Origin: a beta proteobacterium L13
Lineage (GTDB): Bacteria; Pseudomonadota; Gammaproteobacteria; Burkholderiales; Chromobacteriaceae
Direction of reading: 5' to 3'
DNA: 64,000 bases
NCBI GenBank assembly: GCA_000335715.1
Contig: AMYZ01000017.1
Span: 1 to 64,000, forward strand
The notes below the pieces were generated by a model. The model had not been told where the DNA came from and did no database searches. It saw only the letters and a program-made list of their open reading frames with translations. Positions 15,451 through 24,077 of this stretch are shown here, piece by piece; the stretch's first letter is position 1, and every line of letters starts with the position of its first letter. Both the position numbers and the translations under genes were made by a program.

Positions 15451-17046
15451 CTATAGCCGGCGGCGCAAGGCGTCGGCGGCGCGCAGGGCCAGCGCGTAAA
15501 CCGATAGCTGCGGGTTGGCGCCGATACTGGTGGGGAAAACCGAGCCGTCAATAACCGTGACATTGCCCAGCTGCCAGTGCCGCCCGGCCTGGTCTACCAC
15601 GCCGTGGCGCTCGTCAGCCGACATCATCGCCCCGCCCATCACGTGCGCGCTCACCACCCGGGTGCGCAGAATCTGCATGGGCAGCTGGCGTATCATGTCC
15701 TGCGCCTGACGCCAGCTGGTGGCCATGCCGGCGTCTTCGTGCACCGGCAATACCGCGCGGGCACCGGCGGCGAACTGGATTTCTGCCATCTGCAGCAAGG
15801 CACGCCGCGCGGCATCCCACTCCACATCACCTAGCGGGTAGCTCAGCACCGGTGTACCGTCGCTGCGCAAGCCTACGCTGCCGCCGACGCTTTGCGGGTG
15901 GAAACCGTCCCGCATCAGCGCCAGGCTCACTTGCCAATGTGGCAAGGTCTTCATCAGCCGCTGGTGCGCCATGCCGTTACCCGGCAAGGTGGAAGCCAAG
16001 ATTAGCGGGTGTACCGGCGGCACTTCCAGCTTGAAGCCCAGCGGGCCGTCTATCGGCTGGTTATGCAGGAAATGGTCGCTATAGATGGTTTGCGGGGCAC
16101 CGTTATAGCCCTCTACCGGCTGGCGGAACAGCCCGCCGGACATCACCACCGGGTGCAGAAACGTGCGCTTGCCCAGCAAACGGTACGGGTCGGGCGCCTG
16201 GCTGCGCAGCAGCACCGCCGGCGTGCCGATGGCGCCGGCAGACAGCACTATCTGGCGTGCCCTTACCTGCACGCGGCGGCCGCTTGGCCGGATACCGTCC
16301 GGCCCCAGCGCCAGCCCGATAACCCCTTCCGCCCGCGTGCGGTCTGGTGACAACAACAGCTGCTGCACCCGTACGCGTGTCAGCAGCTGCGCACCACTGG
16401 ACAGGGCCGCCGGGATGGTCGTCACCAGCATGCTCTGCTTGGCATTGGTGGCACAGCCGGTACCGCAATAACCCAGATTCCAGCAGCCTTTTACATTGCG
16501 GCGGATAGGCGCATACGGTATGCCCAGCTTGCTACAGCCTTGTGCCAGCAGGGCGTTATTCATGTTCGGGTCGGCTTGCCAGGGGCCGATATTGAGCCGG
16601 GCTTCGGCCTGTTCGAACCAGGGCTGCAAGGCGGCATCCTGCATGGCATCCAGGCCGTGATGGCTACGCCACCAGGCCAGCGTGTCGGCTGGGGTGCGAA
16701 AGCTGCTGGTCCAGTTCACGGTGGTGCTGCCGCCTACGGTGCGGCCTTGCAAAATGGTAATGCCCTTGTCGGCAGTAAGCCGGTTGGCCGACTCCTGGTA
16801 CAGCTGCGGGTAGGCTTCGGCTTCGCGCAGATTGAAATGACGCGAGCTGTACAAGCCCCCCTCCTCCAGCAACACCACACGCAGACCAGCACTGGCAAGC
16901 TGCTCGGCCGCCATGCCGCCCCCGGCACCGCTGCCTACGATGACCACATCGCACTCCAGCTGCAAGTCAGGCCCCGGCTGGCTGGCATCCGTTACCTTCC
17001 AGCCTGCCGCCAGGCCGTCTTGCCACAAGTCGGGCAGCTTGCTCAT
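15451..17046 (-). CDS. GMC-family FAD-dependent alcohol dehydrogenase/oxidase
   Basis: 531 residues from the ATG at 17046 (AAAGGA upstream). The dinucleotide-binding motif VVIVGSGAGGGMAAEQLA lies near residues 34-51, followed by LLEEGG and a GRTVGGSTTVNWT segment typical of GMC enzymes. The C-terminal part contains SAHVMGGAMM and a final PTSIGANPQLSVYALA, matching the conserved end with the catalytic-His region. Last gene of a three-gene operon: its start overlaps the stop of the Tat-signal small protein by four bases. The upstream aldehyde dehydrogenase suggests two-step oxidation of an alcohol to an acid (inference). Confidence 0.85.
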   Translation of the reverse strand: MSKLPDLWQDGLAAGWKVTDASQPGPDLQLECDVVIVGSGAGGGMAAEQLASAGLRVVLLEEGGLYSSRHFNLREAEAYPQLYQESANRLTADKGITILQGRTVGGSTTVNWTSSFRTPADTLAWWRSHHGLDAMQDAALQPWFEQAEARLNIGPWQADPNMNNALLAQGCSKLGIPYAPIRRNVKGCWNLGYCGTGCATNAKQSMLVTTIPAALSSGAQLLTRVRVQQLLLSPDRTRAEGVIGLALGPDGIRPSGRRVQVRARQIVLSAGAIGTPAVLLRSQAPDPYRLLGKRTFLHPVVMSGGLFRQPVEGYNGAPQTIYSDHFLHNQPIDGPLGFKLEVPPVHPLILASTLPGNGMAHQRLMKTLPHWQVSLALMRDGFHPQSVGGSVGLRSDGTPVLSYPLGDVEWDAARRALLQMAEIQFAAGARAVLPVHEDAGMATSWRQAQDMIRQLPMQILRTRVVSAHVMGGAMMSADERHGVVDQAGRHWQLGNVTVIDGSVFPTSIGANPQLSVYALALRAADALRRRL

Positions 17047-17537
17047 AGGTATCCTTTCATGCTGGCTGGTAGCTGGTAAGACGTAGCCTGCCAACTGGCG
17101 GGGTCGCCATACCAGCTGGCGTACAGCAGGCCATGCAGCCCCTGGTAGGCACTACGCAACAGGGTAAGGCGGCTGTAACGCCAGCCTTCCAGCATGCTGC
17201 GCACTTGCTCGGCGCTGGCGTCTTGCCAGGCCGGGCGCAGGCCCAGCGTCATGCGGGCAAGCGGCTGTTGCAACAGGTCGAACAGCTGCCGTAGCTCAGC
17301 CTGGCTGGCCAATGGCAGGCCGGCGATGGCCACCAACGTGTTGTCGACCAGCGCGATCGGCGCCGTGGCCGGCAAGCTGCCCAGCATGCCGCGCCCCAGC
17401 GCTGCAATCAGCTGGCGGTCTGCCGCCGTGGCAGTAAAACCGGGCGCGGCGTGCGGTGCGGCCAACCTGGCCGCGATACCCAGCGATAGCGCCCCCAGCA
17501 GGCCGGTGTGAATGAACTGACGGCGGTTGAGGGTCAT
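17043..17537 (-). CDS. Tat-signal small subunit (gluconate 2-dehydrogenase subunit 3-like)
   Basis: 164 residues from the internal ATG at 17537, beginning MTLNRRQFIHTGLLG: an NRRQF twin-arginine motif followed by a hydrophobic span, so it is probably exported folded or carries its partner. The remainder is helical and resembles the small subunit found next to GMC dehydrogenases. It overlaps the aldehyde dehydrogenase stop upstream and the GMC start downstream by four bases each, so the three are translationally coupled. Likely role: export or membrane docking of the GMC enzyme (inference). Confidence 0.7.
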   Translation of the reverse strand: MTLNRRQFIHTGLLGALSLGIAARLAAPHAAPGFTATAADRQLIAALGRGMLGSLPATAPIALVDNTLVAIAGLPLASQAELRQLFDLLQQPLARMTLGLRPAWQDASAEQVRSMLEGWRYSRLTLLRSAYQGLHGLLYASWYGDPASWQATSYQLPASMKGYL

Positions 17538-18964
17538 TTGATGCGCCCCAGCATCAGGTTCAGCAGCCATTGCACCAGCTTGCCATGCGGCGGCTGGGTC
17601 AGTGCGGTGCCGGAAAAACGGGACTGGTAGAAAACCGGCTTCATCTTGCTGAACGTCACAAAGCCTTCATAGCCGTGATAATGCCCCATGCCGGACGGCC
17701 CGACGCCGCCAAACGGCAGCTGGTCCTGCACCACGTGCATCAAGGTATCGTTTACCGATACCCCACCGGCGATGCTACCCTGCAACACCTTGCCGATACG
17801 GCAGCGGTTATCGTCGTACAGGTACAGCGCCAGCGGCCTGTCGCGGGCATTGATATAGGCCAACGCATTGCTTGTCTTGTCGTAGGTAATGATGGGCAGC
17901 AGCGGGCCGAATATTTCCTCGCGCATCACCGCGCTGTGTGCCGGGGCGTTTTCGATCAGGGTCAAGGGAAGCTTGCGTGCCGCCAACAGTGCCTCGTCGC
18001 TGCTGCCTGCGGCCAGCACCTCTACCCGCGCGCCCAGCTGGGCGGCTTCGTCACGCCAGCGTTGCAGCCGGTCGAAGTGTGCCTGATTGATGATGGCGGT
18101 GTAGTCGGGGTTGGCCGCCGGGTCCGGGTAGGCCAATGCTACCTGACGGCGCAGCTCGGCCAGCAGTGCCTCGCGGTCATCTGCATGCACCAGTACATAA
18201 TCGGGCGCCACGCAGGTCTGGCCTGCGTTCAGCATCTTGCCTGCCACCAGGCTGCCCACCACGCGGCGCATATCGAAACCGGGCGCAATCAGCACCGGCG
18301 ACTTCCCCCCCAGCTCCAGCGTCACCGGGGTCAGGTTGGCCGCAGCCGCCTGCATCACACTGCGGCCAACCCTTGTAGAGCCGGTAAACAGCAGGTGGTC
18401 AAACGGCAGCGCGGCAAAGGCCTGGGCTACCGACACATCGCCATTCACTACCTGCACCACATCGTCGCCCAGGTACTGGCGGCACAGCTTTTGCAACAAG
18501 GCACCGCTATGCGGCGATAACTCGGACATCTTCACCATGGCACGGTTGCCCGCCGCCAGCGCCGAGGTGAGCGGCCCCAACGCCAGAAACACCGGGTAGT
18601 TCCACGGCACGATGATGCCGGCCACCCCCAGCGGCTGCGGCTGCACGCTCGCCTTGGCCGGCCAGAACCAGAACGACAAGCCACGGCGCTGCGCACGCAT
18701 CCAGCCCGCCAGCTTGCGCTGCGCCAGGCGTATGCCTTCCAGCGAGGGAAACAGTTCTGCCAGCCGGGTTTCCACTGCGCTGCGGCAGCCAAAGTCCGCC
18801 TGCAAGGCGTCGATCCAGTCTTGCTGGTGTTCCGTTACGATACTGGCAAGGCCCGCCAGCCATTGCCGGCGGGTGGCGTAGTCGGGTGGCTGCAATGCAG
18901 CCACCTGCTGCAGGTGGGCAAGCTGGCTTTGCAGGCTATTGCCGATAGGGCTGACGGTGTCCAT
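17534..18964 (-). CDS. NAD(P)-dependent aldehyde dehydrogenase (coniferyl aldehyde dehydrogenase-like)
   Basis: 476 residues with all core ALDH elements: GVAGIIVPWNYPVFLALGPL, FTGSTRVGRSVMQAAA, LELGGKSPVLI (general-base Glu) and GKMLNAGQTCVAPDYVL (catalytic Cys). The later EEIFGPLLPI and PFGGVGPSGMGHYHG are typical of the shorter class-3-type enzymes, including coniferyl aldehyde dehydrogenases. First gene of the ALDH/Tat-protein/GMC operon, ending in an ATGA overlap. Two inverted copies of the dispersed word occur inside it (18335 and 18361), 26 bases apart. Substrate unknown: an aromatic or long-chain aldehyde is plausible. Confidence 0.85.
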   Translation of the reverse strand: MDTVSPIGNSLQSQLAHLQQVAALQPPDYATRRQWLAGLASIVTEHQQDWIDALQADFGCRSAVETRLAELFPSLEGIRLAQRKLAGWMRAQRRGLSFWFWPAKASVQPQPLGVAGIIVPWNYPVFLALGPLTSALAAGNRAMVKMSELSPHSGALLQKLCRQYLGDDVVQVVNGDVSVAQAFAALPFDHLLFTGSTRVGRSVMQAAAANLTPVTLELGGKSPVLIAPGFDMRRVVGSLVAGKMLNAGQTCVAPDYVLVHADDREALLAELRRQVALAYPDPAANPDYTAIINQAHFDRLQRWRDEAAQLGARVEVLAAGSSDEALLAARKLPLTLIENAPAHSAVMREEIFGPLLPIITYDKTSNALAYINARDRPLALYLYDDNRCRIGKVLQGSIAGGVSVNDTLMHVVQDQLPFGGVGPSGMGHYHGYEGFVTFSKMKPVFYQSRFSGTALTQPPHGKLVQWLLNLMLGRIK

Positions 18965-19055
18965 ATGCTATGCTCCTTGAACTTGGGCAAACGAGCGTTT
19001 AGAGCCCAGACTCTATTACGATTTTCATCGCCTGTCACACACATCTTTTATTGCC

Positions 19056-20231
19056 ATGCTGCTCGATTTTTTCTACGCCCTGCGCGAGGCCGGCCTGCCG
19101 GTTAGCCTGAAAGAACACCTTACCCTGCTGGAGGCGCTACAGCAAAGGCTGGCGTTTGCCAGCGTGGACGCGTTTTACCACCTGGCGCGTACCGTTTTGG
19201 TAAAGGATGAAAAATACTACGACCGCTTCGACCGCGTGTTTGCCCAGTACGCGCACGGCATCGAAACCAGCCTGGAAGACCTGCAAACTGCCATTCCGGA
19301 AGACTGGCTGCGCAAAGAAAAATACCTGAGCGAGGAAGAAAAACAGCAGCTGCAAACCATGGGCTGGGACAAGCTGATGGACACACTGCGCCAGCGGCTG
19401 GAAGAACAGAAAGAACGCCACCAGGGCGGCAATAAATGGATAGGCACCGGTGGCACCAGCCCGTTTGGCGCGTATGGCTACAACCCGGAAGGCATCCGCA
19501 TCGGGCAGCACGAATCACGCCACCGCCGCGCGGTAAAAGTGTGGGATCAGCGCGAGTTCCGCAATTTTGACGACAGCGTGGCGCTGGGCACGCGCAATAT
19601 CAAGGTCGCCCTGCGCCGCCTGCGCGAATTCGCCCGCGACGGCGCACCCGAGGTGCTGGACCTGCCAGCCACCATCGCCGCCACCGCGCGCAATGCCGGC
19701 CTGCTGGACCTGCAGATGGTGCCCGAGCTGCACAATGCGGTGAAGGTACTGGTGCTGTTTGACGTGGGCGGCTCCATGGACGACCACATCCGCGTGTGCG
19801 AAGAGCTGTTTTCCGCCGTGCGCAGCGAATTCAAGCACCTGGACTACTACTACTTTCACAACTGCGTGTACGAAAGCGTGTGGCAGGACAACGCACGCCG
19901 CCACACCGCCAAAACCGCCACCTGGGACCTGATCCACACCTACGGCCAGGACTACAAGCTGATCTTTGTCGGCGACGCCAGCATGAGCCCCTACGAGATC
20001 ATCCTCAAAGGCGGCAGCGTAGAGCACATGAACCCGGAGCCGGGTGAAGTATGGCTGCGCCGCCTGCTGGAGCAATTCAGGCACGCGGTATGGCTGAACC
20101 CCATGCCGCAGGAAGCGTGGGAATACACCCAGTCCATCGGCATGGTGGGCCAGCTGATGCAAAACCGCATGTACCCGCTCACGCTGGAGGGGCTGGAGCA
20201 AGCCATGCGCCAGCTCAAACGCAGCAGCTAG
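19056..20231 (+). CDS. CoxE-like von Willebrand factor A domain protein
   Basis: 391 residues. The N-terminal half is helical and charged (KEHLTLLEALQQRL, then an acidic YLSEEEKQQLQ stretch). The C-terminal VWA domain contains the metal-adhesion motif DVGGSMDDH near residue 238 and a later FVGDASMSPYEI, the arrangement of CoxE-like VWA proteins. These usually work with a MoxR-type AAA+ ATPase to insert metals or remodel complexes; no MoxR gene is adjacent here. It is divergent from the ALDH gene and convergent with a TPR-type gene, the stops overlapping by four bases. Probably monocistronic. Confidence 0.8.
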   Translation: MLLDFFYALREAGLPVSLKEHLTLLEALQQRLAFASVDAFYHLARTVLVKDEKYYDRFDRVFAQYAHGIETSLEDLQTAIPEDWLRKEKYLSEEEKQQLQTMGWDKLMDTLRQRLEEQKERHQGGNKWIGTGGTSPFGAYGYNPEGIRIGQHESRHRRAVKVWDQREFRNFDDSVALGTRNIKVALRRLREFARDGAPEVLDLPATIAATARNAGLLDLQMVPELHNAVKVLVLFDVGGSMDDHIRVCEELFSAVRSEFKHLDYYYFHNCVYESVWQDNARRHTAKTATWDLIHTYGQDYKLIFVGDASMSPYEIILKGGSVEHMNPEPGEVWLRRLLEQFRHAVWLNPMPQEAWEYTQSIGMVGQLMQNRMYPLTLEGLEQAMRQLKRSS

Positions 20232-20572
20232 CCAGCGCCCTGCCCATCTGCGGCCAACTGTTTCTCGATACGGCGCGCAAACACCGTCATTTCTTTTACC
20301 GCCTGCAGGTCGCCACGCGCCTGCGCCACCACAATGCCCTCGCGGTAGGCGGCCAACGCTGCGCTAGCGTCGCCTCCTGCTGCCAGCGCCTTACCCAGCA
20401 GCTTCCACGCCGCCGAAAAATCGCCCTGCCGCGCCAGCGCCTCACGCGCCTGCAGCGCGGCGGCCGGCCAGTCTTGCGCCTTGGCGTACTCGTTGGCGAT
20501 GCCGAAACGCAGCAGCGCGTTATCGCGCGGGGTATCGCATAGCTTTAACAGGTTTTGCAGCACGGCAGACAT
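20228..20572 (-). CDS. Small TPR-like protein
   Basis: 114 residues, all helical, with two recognisable TPR-like units: NALLRFGIANEYAKAQDW followed by PAAALQAREALARQG, and SAAWKLLGKALAAGGDASAALAAY. It has no signal peptide, so it is probably a cytoplasmic scaffold. The start is at the ATG reading MSAVLQNLLKL, preceded by GGAGCTTGCC. Widespread small TPR proteins of this type have no defined role. It is convergent with the VWA gene. Confidence 0.7.
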   Translation of the reverse strand: MSAVLQNLLKLCDTPRDNALLRFGIANEYAKAQDWPAAALQAREALARQGDFSAAWKLLGKALAAGGDASAALAAYREGIVVAQARGDLQAVKEMTVFARRIEKQLAADGQGAG

Positions 20573-20751
20573 GGCAAGCTCCTACAAGGTTGGCCGCACA
20601 GCATTACCGCTGGCACCACCGCTTGGCAACCCCGCCAGCGGCAGGGTTTAGGGCCTGTTAGCACTATTTTTTGCTGCGGCGCAGGCCGGGAGGTTTTCCA
20701 ATACCAGGGTTTGTGTTGGGTGGCGCCCAGCGCAAGCCCTGCAACGTTGCG

Positions 20752-21105
20752 TCAGGCCAGAGCATGCAGCAGCAGCGCCAGTGCAGCGGGCAATGCCTGT
20801 ACAAACAGGATCTTGCGGCTGGCTGTGGCCGCACCGTACACCCCGGCTACCAGCACGCAGGCAAGGAAAAACACCCCCACACCTGCCGGTGACCCCGGCA
20901 GCAGGCTCCACAGCAGCCCTGCCGCCAAAAAGCCGTTATACAGCCCCTGGTTGGCCGCCAGCACCCGGCTGGCCTCGGCAAACTCCGGTGTCAGGCCAAA
21001 GGCACGGCGCCCTGCCGGCTTGGTCCACAGAAACATCTCCAGCACCAGGATATACAGGTGAATGGCGGCGACCAAAGCGGTAACAATCGATGCGGCTAGC
21101 TGCAT
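20752..21105 (-). CDS. DUF1304 family integral membrane protein
   Basis: 117 residues with about four hydrophobic segments. The N-terminal signature IHLYILVLEMFLW followed by TPEFAEASRVLAANQGLYNGFLAAGL is typical of DUF1304 inner-membrane proteins. The start at 21105 has AAGGAG eight bases upstream, while the longer frame lacks one. It follows the thioesterase gene by ten bases, so the two are probably cotranscribed. Function unknown. Confidence 0.8.
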   Translation of the reverse strand: MQLAASIVTALVAAIHLYILVLEMFLWTKPAGRRAFGLTPEFAEASRVLAANQGLYNGFLAAGLLWSLLPGSPAGVGVFFLACVLVAGVYGAATASRKILFVQALPAALALLLHALA

Positions 21106-21115
21106 GGCAAGCTCC

Positions 21116-21577
21116 TTATTTATGCTCGGGTTGCGGCAGCGCCTCGAAATCGGCACAGCGCGGCAAATCTGCCAGAATGGCGGCCAGCGCAGGTGGTGGC
21201 GGTATCAGCTTGCGCTCGCGCAGGTCCATCCACGCCCCGGCCACTTCGTAGATGGCGGCCAGCTTGCCATCGGGCTTGAACAGCTGCTGGCGGATCTTCC
21301 AGCGGCTATTATCCGGGCTGGCGGCAGCAATCTGCACATCGATGGTGATACGCTCGCCCAGATTCACCTCGCGGCGGTATTCGGTACTCTCGCGAAACAG
21401 CACCGGGCCAAACCCGTGCGCCATGAACGCCTCCATGCCAAAGCCGGCTGCGGCCAACCATTCCATACGGGTATGCGTGCACAGGTCGGCGTAAGCGTTG
21501 TGGCGCATGTGCTGGTTGGCGTCGATGTCAGACCAACGCACTTCTACTACTTTGGTAAACGGGTGCATGTTACTCAC
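21116..21577 (-). CDS. Hot-dog-fold acyl-CoA thioesterase (4HBT/YbgC type)
   Basis: 153 residues starting MSNMHPFTKVVEVRWSDIDANQHMRHNAY: the catalytic Asp of the 4-hydroxybenzoyl-CoA thioesterase family falls in WSDIDANQH. A later RESTEYRREVNLGERITIDVQI matches the second strand block. It would hydrolyse acyl-CoA esters of unknown chain type. First gene of a two-gene unit with DUF1304. Divergent from a TetR regulator 55 bases away, which may control it (inference). The in-frame ATG at 21568 is an alternative start. Confidence 0.8.
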   Translation of the reverse strand: MSNMHPFTKVVEVRWSDIDANQHMRHNAYADLCTHTRMEWLAAAGFGMEAFMAHGFGPVLFRESTEYRREVNLGERITIDVQIAAASPDNSRWKIRQQLFKPDGKLAAIYEVAGAWMDLRERKLIPPPPALAAILADLPRCADFEALPQPEHK

Positions 21578-21632
21578 TCAAAAAAGAACGATCGTGCTAT
21601 TTTGCACTTAAACAGCACGCAGGCAAACACCC

Positions 21633-22244
21633 ATGAGCAAAAAAGCCCTTACCCGCGAAGCCATTCTGCAACAGGCGGTGCGCAGCGCCAGCCAGATCGG
21701 CATCAGCCGGCTCACCATCGGTAGCTTGGCAGAGCAGAGCGGGCTGTCCAAAAGCGGGCTATTTGCCCACTTTGGCAGCAAAGAAGCACTGCAGCTGGCC
21801 GTAGTAGAGGCGGCGCAAGCGCAGTTTGTGGAAGAAGTAGTGAAGCCAGCCTTTACCCAGCCACGCGGCATGGTGCGCCTGCGCGCGCTGTTCCGCGCCT
21901 GGGTAATGCGCCTGTACGCCGGCAACACACCAGGTGGCTGCCCGCTACTGGCTGCCGCCTACGAGTTTGACGACCAGCCCGGTGCCATACGCGACGCACT
22001 GGTGGCCGGCCAACGCTGGCAGCGCGACACCCTGCAGCGCCTGCTGCAAGACGCACAAGACGCCGGCGAGCTGGCTGCAGACAGCAATATTCCACTGCTG
22101 GCTTTCATGCTGTTCGGCCTGATACAAAGCGCCCACCACGACCACCAGCTACTGGACAACCACCACAGCGCCCAGCTGGCATTGCAGGGCTTTGAGCAAC
22201 TGTGCGGCACTGCAGCACCGCACACAGGCCAGGTGGACCCATAG
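21633..22244 (+). CDS. TetR-family transcriptional regulator
   Basis: 203 residues. The N-terminal TetR helix-turn-helix reads REAILQQAVRSASQIGISRLTIGSLAEQSGLSKSGLFAHFGSKEALQLAV, with the recognition helix at SKSGLFAHF. The ligand-binding half contains the TetR_C-type segment AGNTPGGCPLLAAAYEFDDQPG. It probably represses the divergent thioesterase/DUF1304 unit in response to an acyl compound (inference). It is followed by a clear hairpin terminator and is the last core-like gene before the island. Confidence 0.88.
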   Translation: MSKKALTREAILQQAVRSASQIGISRLTIGSLAEQSGLSKSGLFAHFGSKEALQLAVVEAAQAQFVEEVVKPAFTQPRGMVRLRALFRAWVMRLYAGNTPGGCPLLAAAYEFDDQPGAIRDALVAGQRWQRDTLQRLLQDAQDAGELAADSNIPLLAFMLFGLIQSAHHDHQLLDNHHSAQLALQGFEQLCGTAAPHTGQVDP

Positions 22245-22287
22245 CCAGGCTGCACAGATCAAGACATAGGCCGCAGGCGCTGCATGT

Positions 22288-22313
22288 AAAAACCCCAGAC
22301 AAGGCTGGGGTTT
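22288..22313 (+). terminator. Hairpin terminator after tetR-like gene
   Basis: Stem AACCCCAG / CTGGGGTT with loop ACAAGG, preceded by an A run and followed by TTTGAGG. The symmetrical A and T runs make it usable in both directions. Confidence 0.7.
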
Positions 22314-22464
22314 GAGGCGCAGACAAAAGACCACTGTCCAGATGTGAAGCGGATCATCACCGCACTTCGCGGCCATAGCACCAAAAAAAGGGAGCCTGGC
22401 AAGGTGTCGCGATCGACATCTCCACCAGACCCCCTGCTTTCAAATCAGCAGCTTACTGATTTTA

Positions 22465-22559
22465 TTAGGCTTTAACGGTGTCAGCCACGTCCTGATAGTC
22501 TTTGATCTGGTCAAAGTTCATGAAGCGTGAAGTCCATCTAGCCACGTCTACGATCATCC
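22465..22559 (-). pseudogene. Truncated 3' end of an unidentified gene at the island edge
   Basis: On the minus strand, codons read MIVDVARWTSRFMNF and then DQIKDYQDVADTVKA before TAA, with the frame still open for about ten codons upstream before a stop. The codon use is that of a real, conserved C-terminus, but the 5' body is missing. The integrase lies immediately to the right. The simplest reading is that the island inserted in or near the 3' end of this gene. I cannot identify the parent protein, and I see no second copy of this tail elsewhere in the window. Confidence 0.45.
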
Positions 22560-22709
22560 ACGAAAAATTCGCAAACCACTGTTTTTAAACAAGTAAATTT
22601 CCAGCATCGTCTACGGGCATCTTGGGGCATCCAGACAAATTGGGGGTATCGTTGGGGGTACCGAACCGTTATTATCGTGATTCACTACAAAAACATTAGC
22701 GATATTGCC

Positions 22710-23870
22710 ATGCCGCTCACCGATGCCAAAGTCCGTAACGCCAAGCCCGAAGACAAGGATTACAAGCTCGCCGACATGGGCGGATTGTACCTGCTGGTGA
22801 AGAAGAACGGCGCCAAACTCTGGCGCCTGAAATACCGCCTGGCGGGCAAGGAAAAGCTGTACGCCATTGGCCAGTACCCGCAGGTTTCTCTGTCTGCCGC
22901 CCGTGAGGCTCGCGACAACGCCAAGCTGCTGATTGCCGAAGGCCGCTCCCCGGTGACGGTACGACAAACCGAAAAGCTGGAGGTCATCGAGCAGGGCCTG
23001 TCCACCTTCGAAGCCGTAGCACGCGAGTTCTACGAAAAAGTACGGCTACAAGGCAAGGAGACCACGGCATTCCAGTCCATTCGCCTGCTGGAACTATACG
23101 GCTTCCCCAAGTTCGGCCCCCTACCCCTGGCCAGCATCAAGCCAATCGTGATTCTGAACATCATGAAGCAGCTGGAAGCACGCGGTATCGCCAACACCGC
23201 CTCACGCTTTCGGCACGTGTGCGGCCAAGTATTCCGCTATGGCGTGGCCACTCTACGCTGCGACATCGACCCCACCGCCTCCATCAAACGCGCCATCGTC
23301 GCACCACCCGTCAAACACCACCAGGCTGCCGAAGACCCGCCAGCGCTATGGCGCAAGATCCTCACCTATCGCGGCACCGGCACCACCCGCATCGCACTGC
23401 AACTACTGATGCTGCTAGCCGTACGCACCAACGAACTGCGGCGCATGGAAAAGAGCGAACTCGATCTGGAAAAGAAACTGTGGACCATCCCCGCAGCCAA
23501 GATGAAGAAGCGCCGCACCCACACGGTCCCCCTGCCCGACCAAGCAGTAGCGCTAATCCAGACTGCCATCGACTGGAGCGGTGACAGCCAGTACGTCTTC
23601 CCCAACCAGCGCACGCCCGGCGAAGCCATGTCTGAAGCCACGCTGCGCAAGGTGATGATTGCCCTGGACGCCCCCACCAGCCCGCACGGCCTGCGCGCCA
23701 CCTTCTCTACCCACCTGCACGGTCAAGGCTACCCGTCACACTTGATCGAAATGCAACTGGCGCACGCAGAAGAAAACAAAATGAAAGCCACCTATAACCA
23801 CGCCCAGTATCTGGACGAGCGTAGGCGACTGATGGAACGCTGGGCGGATTTTGTGACGGGTGAAGGCTGA
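22710..23870 (+). CDS. P4-type tyrosine integrase (DUF4102 N-terminus)
   Basis: 386 residues beginning MPLTDAKVRNAKPED, the typical start of P4-like integrases, so I use the ATG at 22710 rather than the GTG at 22677. The N-terminal DUF4102 arm-binding domain (KLADMGGLYLLVKKNGAKLWRLKYRLAGKEK) is followed by the catalytic domain with LAVRTNELRRM (first Arg), HGLRATFSTHLH (His-x-x-Arg block), LAHAEEN and the terminal ATYNHAQY tyrosine. It integrates or excises genomic islands. It sits at the left edge of the composite island, next to a truncated gene, which is the expected place. The enzyme looks intact. Confidence 0.92.
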   Translation: MPLTDAKVRNAKPEDKDYKLADMGGLYLLVKKNGAKLWRLKYRLAGKEKLYAIGQYPQVSLSAAREARDNAKLLIAEGRSPVTVRQTEKLEVIEQGLSTFEAVAREFYEKVRLQGKETTAFQSIRLLELYGFPKFGPLPLASIKPIVILNIMKQLEARGIANTASRFRHVCGQVFRYGVATLRCDIDPTASIKRAIVAPPVKHHQAAEDPPALWRKILTYRGTGTTRIALQLLMLLAVRTNELRRMEKSELDLEKKLWTIPAAKMKKRRTHTVPLPDQAVALIQTAIDWSGDSQYVFPNQRTPGEAMSEATLRKVMIALDAPTSPHGLRATFSTHLHGQGYPSHLIEMQLAHAEENKMKATYNHAQYLDERRRLMERWADFVTGEG

Positions 23871-23973
23871 GCAGCCTAGTGCAGAAAACCAGGGGCGCGA
23901 GGCATCTTATGAAGTAAGACGATTCATATCGATAAGGCAGTGCTGCAATGCCCCTACTCTGTTCGAAAAAACT

Positions 23974-24045
23974 AGATCTCACTGATCAATGAAACACCCC
24001 CAGTCAACTTTCGTGCCAGGGGTGTTTCATTGATCAGTGAGATCT
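23974..24045 (-). terminator. Very long perfect inverted repeat, probably a terminator of the exported-protein operon
   Basis: A perfect 27-base inverted repeat (left arm 23974-24000 starting AGATCTCACTGATC, right arm 24019-24045) with an 18-base loop. Read on the minus strand the stem is followed by AGTTTTTTCG, a T tract. It would terminate the minus-strand operon ending at 24078. The stem is unusually long for an ordinary terminator, so a mobile-element or attachment role is also possible. Confidence 0.65.
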
Positions 24046-24077
24046 GCACACCGAATACTTTTTAATCAGCGCTTCGG

